DNA of 18,863 nucleotides from an uncultured Solirubrobacterales bacterium (GCA_903953065.1 CAJBIG010000071.1:1-18863), one strand, 5' to 3'; counted from the first letter of the stretch, positions 6,551-14,866 are shown. Numbers and translations are program-made. Notes: generated by a model from the sequence alone, not told the origin.

Positions 6551-7743
6551 TGCTGCGCGTTGCCGAACATGCCGAACTGACCGACACCGGCCGCCAGCGC
6601 CGTGCAAACGAGGACGCCTTCTTGGCCCGCGCGCCGCTTTTCGCGGTCGCTGATGGGATGGGCGGGGCGCAGGCCGGTGAGGTTGCCTCGGCCACTGCGA
6701 TCGAGGTGCTCTCCGGTGGCTTGGGCGAAGGCGAGAGCGTCGAGCAGCGGCTGAGCGAAAGCGTCCGCCAGGCCAACTCGCAGATCCACGCTCTTTCGGT
6801 TGCCGATGACGAGCGTGCAGGAATGGGAACCACCGTCACTGCCGCATACATCGGCGAAAATAATGTGACGCTCGTACACGTCGGTGACAGCCGCTGTTAC
6901 CGCTGGCGCGACGGCACGCTCGAGCGCCTCACCGATGACCATTCGCTGGTTGAGGAGATGGTCAGGCAAGGTCAGCTGACGGAGGAACAGGCGCTCGATC
7001 ATCCGCAGCGCTCGATCATCACGCGCGCGCTTGGGCCGGAGTCGGTTGTTGAGCCCGACGCGCAGACGGTCGGCGCGCGTGACGGTGACCTGCTTCTGCT
7101 TTGCAGCGACGGACTGTCGACGATGATCAGCGACGATCAGATAGCGAACGTACTCGCCCACGATGAGCCGCTCAAGGCAACCACGCACGCGCTGGTTGCG
7201 GCCGCCAACGAAGCCGGTGGCCGCGACAACATCACGGTCGTGCTGATGCGCCTCGAAGTGCTCGGGGACGCCGACGCAAACGACATCGAGGCGACTCAGG
7301 TTGGCCTCGATATCGGCAAGCTCCCGGTTGCGAAAGCAACTGTCGGCGCCACGGCAGCCGCCGCCAGCGTTGAGCGCCGCGTGCCGCGCGACCCGCGTGC
7401 GCCTGCGGCCAAGCGCCGCCGTCGCTGGAAGCCGGGAATTGGCACTGTGCTGGCGCTCTTCGTTGCCGCGTTGCTGCTTTCGGGGGTCTACTTCGCCTCG
7501 CAGGCGATCTATTTCGTTGGCGCCGACCGCGAGGGGTTTGTAAGCGTCTACCAAGGCATCCCCTACGAACTGCCCTTGGGGATCAACCTCTATCGCGAGG
7601 ATTACATCTCCGGCATCAACCTTTCGCAGCTGCCTGTCAGCGAGCGCACGACAATCACCGAGCACAGCCTGCGCTCGCGCAGCGACGCCGATGATCTCGT
7701 CCGCCAGCTTGAACTGGGGCGGCTCGGGAGCGGCGCTCCGTGA
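6550..7743 (+). CDS. pstP: PstP: membrane PP2C-family Ser/Thr phosphatase
   Basis: Dephosphorylates the Ser/Thr kinases and their substrates. The N-terminal PP2C domain (about 1-236) has all the metal-binding motifs: RRANED (17-22), VADGMGG (33-39), MGTTVTAA (92-99), VHVGDSRCY (109-117), CSDGL (185-189) and GGRDNIT (223-229). A basic juxtamembrane segment (KRRRRWKP, 288-295) leads into one membrane helix (about 297-317), followed by an outer tail of about 75 residues that matches no domain I know. Total length is 397 residues; the mycobacterial PstP is somewhat longer. It overlaps fhaB by one base and rodA by four (GTGA). Phosphatase, FHA readers and PknB in one transcript form a writer-reader-eraser set. 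Confidence 0.95.
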   Translation: MLRVAEHAELTDTGRQRRANEDAFLARAPLFAVADGMGGAQAGEVASATAIEVLSGGLGEGESVEQRLSESVRQANSQIHALSVADDERAGMGTTVTAAYIGENNVTLVHVGDSRCYRWRDGTLERLTDDHSLVEEMVRQGQLTEEQALDHPQRSIITRALGPESVVEPDAQTVGARDGDLLLLCSDGLSTMISDDQIANVLAHDEPLKATTHALVAAANEAGGRDNITVVLMRLEVLGDADANDIEATQVGLDIGKLPVAKATVGATAAAASVERRVPRDPRAPAAKRRRRWKPGIGTVLALFVAALLLSGVYFASQAIYFVGADREGFVSVYQGIPYELPLGINLYREDYISGINLSQLPVSERTTITEHSLRSRSDADDLVRQLELGRLGSGAP

Positions 7744-9035
7744 ACGCGCGTAACCGCGAACTACTGGGGTTGGTGCCGGCCTCACTGCTGATCGTCGCCG
7801 GCTTTGGTGCCGTCTTCCTGCAGGAGCAGACGCAGCTCGACAACCTTTCACTTACCTATGGCGCGATCTTCCTCGGACTCTGCTTTGCCGCCCACCTGAT
7901 CATCCGCGTCCGTCTACCGGACGCCGATCCATATCTGCTGCCGATCATCGCCGTCTTGGCGAGCATCGGGCTGGTTGTGATCTATCGCCTCAACGAAACG
8001 CTTGCGCGCGACCAAGCTCAGTGGTTTGTGATTGGCCTGATCGCCTTCGCAGCGACGATCATCTTTCTGCGCGATTACCGCGTTCTCGAGCGATATCGGT
8101 ACTTGATTGCTGCCGGTAGCTTGGTATTGCTGCTGCTTCCGCGTGTCCCGGGCATCGGGCAGCAAGCTAACGGCGCCTACCTTGGCATCAGCCTTGGCCC
8201 GGTCTCGTTTCAGCCGGCCGAGTTCGCCAAGATCGGGATCATCATCTTCCTAGCCAGCTACCTGCGCGATACGCGTGCGCTGCTGGTTTCACGCAAGCGC
8301 TTCGGCATCACGCTTCCACGGCTCAAGCACATCGGCCCGCTGCTGCTGGTCTGGGGGCTGGCGATGCTGATGCTGGTCTTCATCCGCGACCTTGGCTCGT
8401 CGCTGATGTTCTTCGGTGGCTTTCTCGCGATGCTCTACGTCGCCACCGATCGTCTGATCTTTCCGGTTGTCGGTTTCGGCCTCTTTGCTATCGGCGCTTG
8501 GTTTTTTGCGACCACGGTCGGCCATGTTGGCGACCGCATCAGTGCTTGGCAACACCCGTTTGACCCAAAGCTCTACGAGCAGATCGGCGGTAGCTACCAG
8601 ATTGCCCAATCGCTCTTCGCCCAGGCCGATGGCGGCCTCTGGGGCGAGGGGTTTGGCCAAGCCTTAATCAGCGTCGGTGACAGCCCGATTTTGCCTGCGG
8701 CACAGACCGACCTGATCTACGCCGTGATTGTCAACGAGCTTGGACTGATCGGCGGAATTGCGCTGCTGCTGGTTTACGTGCTGCTGATTGAGCGCGGCTT
8801 TCGGATCGCCGTTCTGGCCCGCGACTCGTTCTCGAAGCTGCTGGCAACCGGCCTGACGACAGTCGTCGCGCTGCAGGTCTTCGTGATCGTCGGCGGCGTC
8901 ACGAAGGTGATTCCGCTTACCGGCGTGACGCTTCCGTTCGTCTCTTACGGCGGCTCGTCGATCGTCGCCAACTTTGTGATCGTCGCGCTGCTGCTGTTGA
9001 TCTCGGACCGCGCGAGGCGTGAGGCGCGGCGATGA
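7740..9035 (+). CDS. rodA: RodA/FtsW-family SEDS peptidoglycan glycosyltransferase
   Basis: A 431-residue polytopic protein with 10 or more membrane segments that polymerises lipid II outside the membrane with a partner class B PBP. Family marks are FQPAEFAK (157-164), RDLGSS (216-221) holding Asp217, the likely equivalent of the essential SEDS aspartate, TDLIYAVIVNELG (323-335) and the C-terminal PFVSYGGSS (399-407). The usual Trp in the segment before FQPxE is absent: NGAYLGISLG (144-153) has Gly where RodA/FtsW proteins normally have Trp. The partner PbpA follows directly with a four-base overlap (ATGA). Start is GTG at 7740, with GGGAG nine bases upstream at 7726-7730. I call it RodA rather than FtsW from the fha-pstP-pbpA context. 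Confidence 0.92.
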   Translation: MNARNRELLGLVPASLLIVAGFGAVFLQEQTQLDNLSLTYGAIFLGLCFAAHLIIRVRLPDADPYLLPIIAVLASIGLVVIYRLNETLARDQAQWFVIGLIAFAATIIFLRDYRVLERYRYLIAAGSLVLLLLPRVPGIGQQANGAYLGISLGPVSFQPAEFAKIGIIIFLASYLRDTRALLVSRKRFGITLPRLKHIGPLLLVWGLAMLMLVFIRDLGSSLMFFGGFLAMLYVATDRLIFPVVGFGLFAIGAWFFATTVGHVGDRISAWQHPFDPKLYEQIGGSYQIAQSLFAQADGGLWGEGFGQALISVGDSPILPAAQTDLIYAVIVNELGLIGGIALLLVYVLLIERGFRIAVLARDSFSKLLATGLTTVVALQVFVIVGGVTKVIPLTGVTLPFVSYGGSSIVANFVIVALLLLISDRARREARR

Positions 9036-10474
9036 ACAAGCCGATTATCCGCGTCTTCGCAGTGCTGCTTGTGCTCTTCGGGCTGCTCGCGTACTTCACA
9101 ACTCGCTGGACTGTGATCGACCGCGCTGCGCTGCAGGACAACCCTCAGAACAAGCGCGAACTGCTCGCCCAGCAGCGCATTGCGCGCGGGCTGATTGTCG
9201 CCGACACGGGAACTGTTCTGGCTCGCTCGATCCGGCGCGGCGACGGCACCTACGCACGTCGCTACCCGGAGAACGGGCTCTTCGCGCAGACCGTCGGCTA
9301 CTCGTTCTTGAACCCTGGAACCGCCGGTCTTGAGCGCTTCTACAACGGTCAGCTAACCGGCCGCACGGCGGGGCTTGAAGGGACGCTGCGCAAGCTCCAA
9401 GGCAAGCGCCAAGAAGGGAATGATCTGCAGACCGCGCTCGACCCGCAATCGCAGCAGATCGCGCTCGACCAGCTGGCCGGCAGGGCGGGCGCCGTCGTCG
9501 CGCTCGACCCGCGCAGCGGCCGCGTCAAAGTCATGGCCTCGATTCCCAGCTACGACCCGAACGTGCTGCGCAGCGCACGGCAGACGGCGAGGCTCAATTC
9601 AGCGCCCGGCGCGCCGCTGCTCAACCGCACAACCGCGGGGCTCTACCCGCCCGGCTCGACCTTCAAGGTTGTGACGGCCGCCGCCGCGATCGACAGCGGC
9701 TTGTACGAGCCGACCTCGACCGTAAACGGCGACAATGCGATCCCGATTTCGGGGGTTCCGCTCAACAACGATGGCGGCCAGAGCTTCGGGGAGGTTGACC
9801 TGACGACGGCGCTGACGCAATCGGTCAATACGGTTTGGGCGCAGGTGGGGGAGCGCATTGGAAAGCGTCGAATGAGTCGCTACATGGAGCGTTTTGGTTT
9901 CGGCAGCCTTGTGCCGGTCGATCTACCGGCCAGTGAGCGGCTCGCCAGTGGCCTCTACTGCTCCCCTGACGGAAACCGTGAGCTTGTGAGTCCGACCGAT
10001 AGCTGCGTCGACATCGGCCGCGCTTCGATCGGGCAGGACAAGCTGCTCGCAACGCCGCTGCAGATGGCGATGGTCGCCAGCGCAGTTGCCAATCGCGGAA
10101 TCCTGATGCGACCGGCGATCGCCACGCGAACGATCGATCCGGAGGGTCGAACCGCCTACGAAAATACGCCTCAGCGATTCTCGCGTGTCATGTCCGCCGC
10201 GAGCGCCGCGAAGCTGACGGCAATGATGCAGCGCGTCGTTCAGGAGGGAACCGGCACGGCGGCGGCGCTATCGGGAATCGAAGTCGCTGGTAAGACCGGC
10301 ACCGCCGAGATCGACGTGATCAACGACATCTCGCAGCCCTGGTTCATCGCTTTTGCCCCCGCATCCGACCCGCAGGTCGCAATCGCCGTCACGATTGAGA
10401 AGACGGTCGGCGGTTTTGGCGGCACTGACGCCGCGCCAATTGCCAAGGCTGTGATGGAGTCGTTGCTGCGATGA
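9032..10474 (+). CDS. pbpA: PbpA: class B penicillin-binding protein (transpeptidase)
   Basis: Crosslinks peptidoglycan stem peptides on the outer face as partner of the upstream SEDS protein. The 480-residue protein has an N-terminal signal-anchor helix (about 5-22), a pedestal region (about 50-145) and a transpeptidase domain (about 152-480). The domain carries all three penicillin-binding motifs: STFK (Ser209, Lys212), SVN (264-266) and KTGT (421-424). Length and architecture match the small mycobacterial PbpA. Cys310 and Cys324 flank a short insertion (GLYCSPDGNRELVSPTDSC) and could form a disulfide. GAGG at 9021-9024 serves as ribosome-binding site. The gene overlaps rodA and pknB by four bases each. 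Confidence 0.96.
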   Translation: MNKPIIRVFAVLLVLFGLLAYFTTRWTVIDRAALQDNPQNKRELLAQQRIARGLIVADTGTVLARSIRRGDGTYARRYPENGLFAQTVGYSFLNPGTAGLERFYNGQLTGRTAGLEGTLRKLQGKRQEGNDLQTALDPQSQQIALDQLAGRAGAVVALDPRSGRVKVMASIPSYDPNVLRSARQTARLNSAPGAPLLNRTTAGLYPPGSTFKVVTAAAAIDSGLYEPTSTVNGDNAIPISGVPLNNDGGQSFGEVDLTTALTQSVNTVWAQVGERIGKRRMSRYMERFGFGSLVPVDLPASERLASGLYCSPDGNRELVSPTDSCVDIGRASIGQDKLLATPLQMAMVASAVANRGILMRPAIATRTIDPEGRTAYENTPQRFSRVMSAASAAKLTAMMQRVVQEGTGTAAALSGIEVAGKTGTAEIDVINDISQPWFIAFAPASDPQVAIAVTIEKTVGGFGGTDAAPIAKAVMESLLR

Positions 10475-12378
10475 GCACCGGTGTAGAGCCAGGCACGATG
10501 ATCGATGATCGCTACCGCGTCGAATACCTTCTCGGCTCGGGCGGTATGGCCGACGTCTACTGTGCGACCGACCTTCAGCTCGATCGCGAAGTGGCGATCA
10601 AGCTGCTCTACAGCCGCTTCGCGCAGGACGCCGAGTTTGTCGAGCGTTTTCGCCGCGAGGCTTCGGCCGCCGCCAGCCTTCAGCACCAGCACGTCGTTTC
10701 GGTCTATGACCGCGGCGAATGGGGTGGCACCTACTACATCGCGATGGAGTACCTCCAAGGCCGAACGCTGAAGGCGATCATCAACGAGTACGGCGCGCTC
10801 GATTCCGACTGGGCGATCGATATGACGGAGCAGATTCTGCGCGCCGCGCGTTTTGCCCACCGCCGCAACGTGATCCACCGCGATTTCAAGCCGCACAACG
10901 TGATTGTTGACGACGACGGATTGGCGACCGTCACCGATTTCGGCATCGCCCGCGCCGGAGCCTCGGATATGACGCAGACCGGTTCGATCATGGGCACAGC
11001 CCAATACCTATCGCCGGAGCAGGCACAGGGCCACTCGGTTAGCGAACAGTCCGATCTCTATTCGATCGGAGTGATTCTCTACGAGATGGTCACCGGGCAG
11101 GTGCCGTTTGACGGCGAGAGCGCAGTAACTATTGCGCTCAAGCACGTGAGTGAAGTTCCAACCCCGCCTTGCGAGATAAACCCTGCGATCAGCCCGCAGC
11201 TTCAGGCCGTGATCATGCGCGCATTGGCGAAAGATCCCGGGCAGCGCTTTGCCACCGCCGATGAGTTCATGGAAGCGCTGGAGCAGGCCCGCGCCGGGAC
11301 GATGCCGGCCGCTGCGCCACCGATCTCAGCCGCCGCTGGTGTTGGCGAATCGACGGCAATTGGAATGAGCGGCCAGACGCTTGCGGCTGGCGCCGCCGGT
11401 GCAGCCGCTGCCGGCGGTTACAGCAACCGCGGTAATGACGAGGACGAGGGGCCAAGCCGCCGCTGGTGGCTTTTCGCTGGCGGCGCGATCGTCGCCGTGG
11501 GGCTGCTGGTGCTGCTCTTGCTGCTGCTGAAGCCCGACCAAGTGACGGTGCCGAGCGTCGTTGGAAGTGAGGAGTCAACGGCGCAGGCAGTCCTGTCCCG
11601 AGCCGGTTTTAAGACCGACAGCGTCGTCAAGAAATCAGACTCGCCGAAAGGGCAGGTTGTCGGCCAAGATCCTCCCGGCGGCGAGCAGGCCGACAAGGGT
11701 TCAACGATCACGCTGACCGTCTCCGACGGGCCCGTCTCTGTCGCCGTGCCGTCGGTAGCCGGGCTGTCGGCTTCGCAGGCGCAGCGAAAGCTTCAGAACG
11801 CGGGCTTCACGGTGCGAATACGCAAACAGTCATCCGACACCGTGCCCAGCGGCGACAGCATCGAAACGCTGCCGCCGGAAGGCACCCCGGTAGACCGAGG
11901 GTCAACCGTGACGCTCGTCGTCTCGAGCGGAAAAGAGACGGTTGAAGTACCGGCCGTCGTTGGACAGAACGTCGACGACGCCCGCGCGACGCTGCGTGGC
12001 GCCGGTTTTGGCGTCAGCGTTACGACGGAGGAATCGAGCTCTGCGGAGGGAACCGTCTTGCGCCAAGATCCCGGCGCCGGGACGAAGGCCGCGAAGGGCG
12101 CAACGATCGCCCTCGTTGTAGCCAAGAAGCAGGCGACGACCAAGGTGCCCAATACCGTGGGTGAAGATGAGGCCTCGGCAATCGCGGATATCCAAAGTGC
12201 TGGTTTCACGGTCAGCGTTGACCGAGTCGACGTTTCCGAGGAGAGCCAAGACGGCACGGTCGTCTCGCAGAACCCGTCCGGCGGGTCGGCCCCGAGTGGT
12301 TCGACCGTGACGATCGGCGTCGGACGCTATCGGCCGCCGCCTGCCGGTGGCGCTCGCTTGCGGGGCAGGCCCCGATGA
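10471..12378 (+). CDS. pknB: PknB: transmembrane Ser/Thr kinase with four PASTA repeats
   Basis: A 635-residue kinase that reads cell-wall fragments or lipid II and controls growth and division. Kinase domain (about 13-271): GSGGMADVY (22-30), Lys44, HRD 136-138 with Asn143, DFG 156-158, activation-loop Thr168 and Thr170, and SPE 181-183. An Ala/Gly-rich juxtamembrane region (about 280-330) leads to one helix (332-353). Four PASTA repeats follow (about 357-419, 424-486, 491-551 and 557-618), each with the VPxVxG-type start and a GxxVxxQxPxxG-type middle. The protein ends in an outer Pro/Arg-rich tail (619-635), partly dictated by the overlap with ddl. The HRD loop continues FKPHN where IKPxN or VKPxN is usual. 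PknA, normally adjacent in mycobacteria, is absent. Confidence 0.97.
   Translation: MSTGVEPGTMIDDRYRVEYLLGSGGMADVYCATDLQLDREVAIKLLYSRFAQDAEFVERFRREASAAASLQHQHVVSVYDRGEWGGTYYIAMEYLQGRTLKAIINEYGALDSDWAIDMTEQILRAARFAHRRNVIHRDFKPHNVIVDDDGLATVTDFGIARAGASDMTQTGSIMGTAQYLSPEQAQGHSVSEQSDLYSIGVILYEMVTGQVPFDGESAVTIALKHVSEVPTPPCEINPAISPQLQAVIMRALAKDPGQRFATADEFMEALEQARAGTMPAAAPPISAAAGVGESTAIGMSGQTLAAGAAGAAAAGGYSNRGNDEDEGPSRRWWLFAGGAIVAVGLLVLLLLLLKPDQVTVPSVVGSEESTAQAVLSRAGFKTDSVVKKSDSPKGQVVGQDPPGGEQADKGSTITLTVSDGPVSVAVPSVAGLSASQAQRKLQNAGFTVRIRKQSSDTVPSGDSIETLPPEGTPVDRGSTVTLVVSSGKETVEVPAVVGQNVDDARATLRGAGFGVSVTTEESSSAEGTVLRQDPGAGTKAAKGATIALVVAKKQATTKVPNTVGEDEASAIADIQSAGFTVSVDRVDVSEESQDGTVVSQNPSGGSAPSGSTVTIGVGRYRPPPAGGARLRGRPR
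12361..12374 (+). promoter_or_regulatory. GC hairpin abutting the ddl start codon
   Basis: CGGGG-CAGG-CCCCG forms a perfect five-pair all-G/C stem with a four-base loop, ending on the base before the ddl ATG (12375). It occupies exactly the place of the ribosome-binding site, and no separate Shine-Dalgarno sequence is visible. It could limit free initiation so that ddl is translated mainly by ribosomes finishing pknB. It is also within pknB coding sequence (Gly/Arg/Pro codons), so it could be fortuitous. Confidence 0.35.
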
Positions 12379-13376
12379 TCGTCGCTGTTATATCGGGAGG
12401 CCGATCTTCGGAACGCGAGGTCTCGCTGATCAGCGGCGCTGCAGTTGCCGACGGGGTTCGCCGAGCTGGCCACGAGCTGCGGGAGATTGAGATCGACGCC
12501 GAAGGCCGCTGGTTCTGCGGAGCGGACGAGCTTGAGCTTCGCCCCGGCCACGGTCTGCTTGACGCTGATGTCGCCTTTCCCGTTCTGCATGGCCCGTTTG
12601 GTGAGGACGGAACGATTCAAGGCCTGCTTGAGATGCTCGACATCGCCTACGTTGGCAGCGGCGTGCGAGCCTCGGCGGTCTGCATCGACAAGCTGGCTCT
12701 GAAGCAACTGCTCGATCATCTTGAGATCGCGCAGGTCGATTTCGTCGCGCTTACCCGTTCCAGCTACGAAACCAATCGGGATGCCCTCGACGCTCAGATT
12801 GAAGCGCTCGGCCTCCCTCTCTTTGTCAAGCCGGCGCGGCTGGGCTCGTCGGTCGGGATTGTCCGCGTCGCGGAGGCCGCAGAGCTGCACGCGGCTTTGG
12901 AGCAGGCCTTTCTTTATGACCCGCGCGTGATTGTCGAAGCGGCTTGCGGCGGCATCGAGGTTGAATGCTCAGTCCTCGGCAGCGCCGAGCAGGCGCAGGT
13001 AAGCGTGGCCGGCGAGATCGTCGTTCTGCGCAGCGCATCTCCCGGCGGTTGGTACGACTACGAGGCCAAGTACACACCCGGCGGCATGGAACTCGTCGTC
13101 CCGGCGCGGATCTCCGAGAGTGCCGCTGCGCGCGTCGGCGAACTCGCGCTGCGGGCTTTCAGCGAGGCCGACTGCAGCGGTCTTGCGCGGGCCGATTTCT
13201 TTGTTGACGGTGAAGAGGTCCTGCTCAATGAGCTGAACACGATGCCTGGCTTCACGACAACCAGCGTCTATGCGCGGCTCTGGCAGGAGAGCGGCATCGA
13301 GTACCCCGAGCTCTGCGGGCGACTACTGGAGATTGCGCTCGCGCGCTACCGCGAACAGGCCGGCTACCGCTTCTAG
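12375..13376 (+). CDS. ddl: D-alanine--D-alanine ligase
   Basis: Joins two D-alanines with ATP in the cytoplasm to make the dipeptide that ends the peptidoglycan stem. The 333-residue ATP-grasp protein has the family landmarks: GGRSSEREVSLISG (8-21) with Glu13, the likely N-terminal substrate-binding Glu, LHGPFGEDGTIQG (71-83), YVGSG (92-96), LGSSVGI (156-162), the YDYEAKY loop (227-233) and LLNELNTMPGFT (283-294). It is slightly shorter than typical enzymes but lacks nothing recognisable. Its ATG overlaps the pknB stop by four bases, placing precursor synthesis in the same transcript as RodA-PbpA-PknB. Its TAG stop overlaps the stop of the convergent kinase gene by four bases (CTAG). D-Ala-D-lactate specificity is not indicated, because the YDYEAKY loop is D-Ala type. 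Confidence 0.95.
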   Translation: MIVAVISGGRSSEREVSLISGAAVADGVRRAGHELREIEIDAEGRWFCGADELELRPGHGLLDADVAFPVLHGPFGEDGTIQGLLEMLDIAYVGSGVRASAVCIDKLALKQLLDHLEIAQVDFVALTRSSYETNRDALDAQIEALGLPLFVKPARLGSSVGIVRVAEAAELHAALEQAFLYDPRVIVEAACGGIEVECSVLGSAEQAQVSVAGEIVVLRSASPGGWYDYEAKYTPGGMELVVPARISESAAARVGELALRAFSEADCSGLARADFFVDGEEVLLNELNTMPGFTTTSVYARLWQESGIEYPELCGRLLEIALARYREQAGYRF

Positions 13377-14866
13377 CGGTAGAGGAAGACTTCGCTGATC
13401 TCAACCGTGCTCTGGCCGGGCGCGAAGCGTTCGATCCAGATCAGATACCAACGGTAGGCCTTGCCATCGGTGGTCAGGCGGACTCGCGTTCGGGCCGTCG
13501 CACTTGGCACTTGGCCGACCTCAGTCCAAGCTGGATCATCTATCGAGGCCGGCAGCTCGCTGCCGCTGGCGGCGAGGATTCTGCCCGACCAGCCCGGCGT
13601 TGGGCTGACGATGTCGATCGCCCGAGCCTTCAGCGACGGGCGGGCATCGATTACGAGGCCCAGCCCCGGCTTTGCGAGGTTGCCGTTTAGATAATCCTCG
13701 GTTGACCAGATTGTTGACGGGCTGCGGTCGACGGCGAAGGCAGCCTCGTCGTCGTGCTCGGCGTTGTCGCCGGCCGGGTCGTATGCCTGGGCTGAACTGC
13801 CGCTGAGCGAGACGGCCGTCAAACCGTCGCCGGGACGGGCGTTGTCGGTGCCGGTGCCGCGCTGGGCCGTGCTGGCTACGTAGGCGAAGGCGCCGACGAC
13901 GATCACAGCTCCCAGAGCGATCAGCGCGAGCCAGCGCCAAGGGTGCGACATCTTTACGGCGACGCGCTGGCGCGTTTCGCGCGGCAGCGATTCAAAGACT
14001 GCGGTTGCCTCGCCGGTGATGTGGCCGCTGCGGGCAGTTTCGACTGCCAGCGCCTCTTCGAGGTCGGCGATCATCTCATGCGCATCGCGATAGCGAACGT
14101 CGAGATCCTTCGCCGTCGCCGTGTCGACGACCGTCGCCAGCACTGTCGACACCTCGGGTCGCAGCTGTTGCACGTCAGGGAGTTCATCGCGAACGTGGCA
14201 CATCGCGACGGCTACCTGATTTTCGCCGTGGAAAGGAACATCCCCGGTCAGCATTTCGAACAGCACGACGCCGAGCGAATAGAGGTCGGACTGTGGCGTA
14301 ACCGCGTGGCCGAGCGCCTGTTCGGGGCTTACATAATCGGTTGTTCCGAGCACGCGGCCATCGGCCGTCAGCGACTCGTCGTTGAGCTGGCGGGCGATGC
14401 CAAAATCGGTTACGCGCGCGGCGCCGTCCTCATCGAGCAGAACGTTTTGGGGTTTGACGTCGCGGTGGACGATCTGTCGCTCATGGGCGGCTTCGAGGCC
14501 GCGGGCGATCTCGATCGCAAAGGCCACGGCCTCAGCGATGTCGAGCCGCTTGAAGTCTCGGATTCGCTGCTTGAGCGTCTGACCTTCGACGTACTCGAGC
14601 ACGATGTAAGGCGTTTGATCCTGTTCGTCGGCATCGATCACTCCGACGACGTAGGGCGAGGAGAGCTTTGCGATCGACTTGGCTTCGCGGCGGAAACGTT
14701 CGAGCTGCTCACTCTCGCGCGCCACCTCGCGGTGCATGATCTTGACTGCCACCCAACGCTCCAGCGTTAGGTCATGGGCGCGGTAGACGGTCGACATGCC
14801 GCCACGACCGATCACCTCGTCGATCTCGTAGCGACCGCCGAGGATCGTGCCAACCGGTGAGCTCAT
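13373..14866 (-). CDS. Transmembrane Ser/Thr kinase with discoidin-like ectodomain
   Basis: A 497-residue PknB-like kinase. Kinase domain (about 13-272): GRGGMSTVY (20-28), Lys42, HRD 134-136 with Asn141, DFG 154-156 and SPE 180-182. The activation loop has Thr167 but lacks the second Thr two residues later seen in PknB. One membrane helix (about 311-332) leads to an outer domain (about 343-497) without PASTA repeats. Marks such as AYDPAGDNAEHDDEAAFAVD, STIWSTEDYLNG and the ending TVEISEVFLYR match the discoidin/galactose-binding-like beta-sandwich found at the C-terminus of some actinobacterial kinases and of mycobacterial MviN. I use ATG at 14866; a TTG at 14953 would run 20 bases into purM and add an unconserved Gln-rich leader. 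It lies 67 bp after purM. Ligand unknown; a carbohydrate is plausible. Confidence 0.93.
   Translation of the reverse strand: MSSPVGTILGGRYEIDEVIGRGGMSTVYRAHDLTLERWVAVKIMHREVARESEQLERFRREAKSIAKLSSPYVVGVIDADEQDQTPYIVLEYVEGQTLKQRIRDFKRLDIAEAVAFAIEIARGLEAAHERQIVHRDVKPQNVLLDEDGAARVTDFGIARQLNDESLTADGRVLGTTDYVSPEQALGHAVTPQSDLYSLGVVLFEMLTGDVPFHGENQVAVAMCHVRDELPDVQQLRPEVSTVLATVVDTATAKDLDVRYRDAHEMIADLEEALAVETARSGHITGEATAVFESLPRETRQRVAVKMSHPWRWLALIALGAVIVVGAFAYVASTAQRGTGTDNARPGDGLTAVSLSGSSAQAYDPAGDNAEHDDEAAFAVDRSPSTIWSTEDYLNGNLAKPGLGLVIDARPSLKARAIDIVSPTPGWSGRILAASGSELPASIDDPAWTEVGQVPSATARTRVRLTTDGKAYRWYLIWIERFAPGQSTVEISEVFLYR

Noticed and set aside
6484..7851. Long open frame of 455 codons on the minus strand opposite pstP
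   Set aside because: A high-GC codon shadow of a complete PP2C gene with every catalytic motif; the antisense translation is Arg/Ala-rich with no recognisable domain.
1687..10122. Copies of the palindrome GCGATCGC (1687, 3197, 3696, 10115) as a possible HIP1-like repeat
   Set aside because: All four lie in coding sequence rich in GCG/ATC/GCC codons; the number is too low and too codon-driven to argue for a selected repeat.
10240..11004. 254-codon minus-strand frame across the pbpA-pknB junction
   Set aside because: Covers the KTG motif region of pbpA and the kinase N-lobe in antisense; no independent evidence of coding.
13943..14770. 275-codon plus-strand frame opposite the discoidin-like kinase
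   Set aside because: Antisense shadow of the kinase domain; composition artefact of GC-rich codons.
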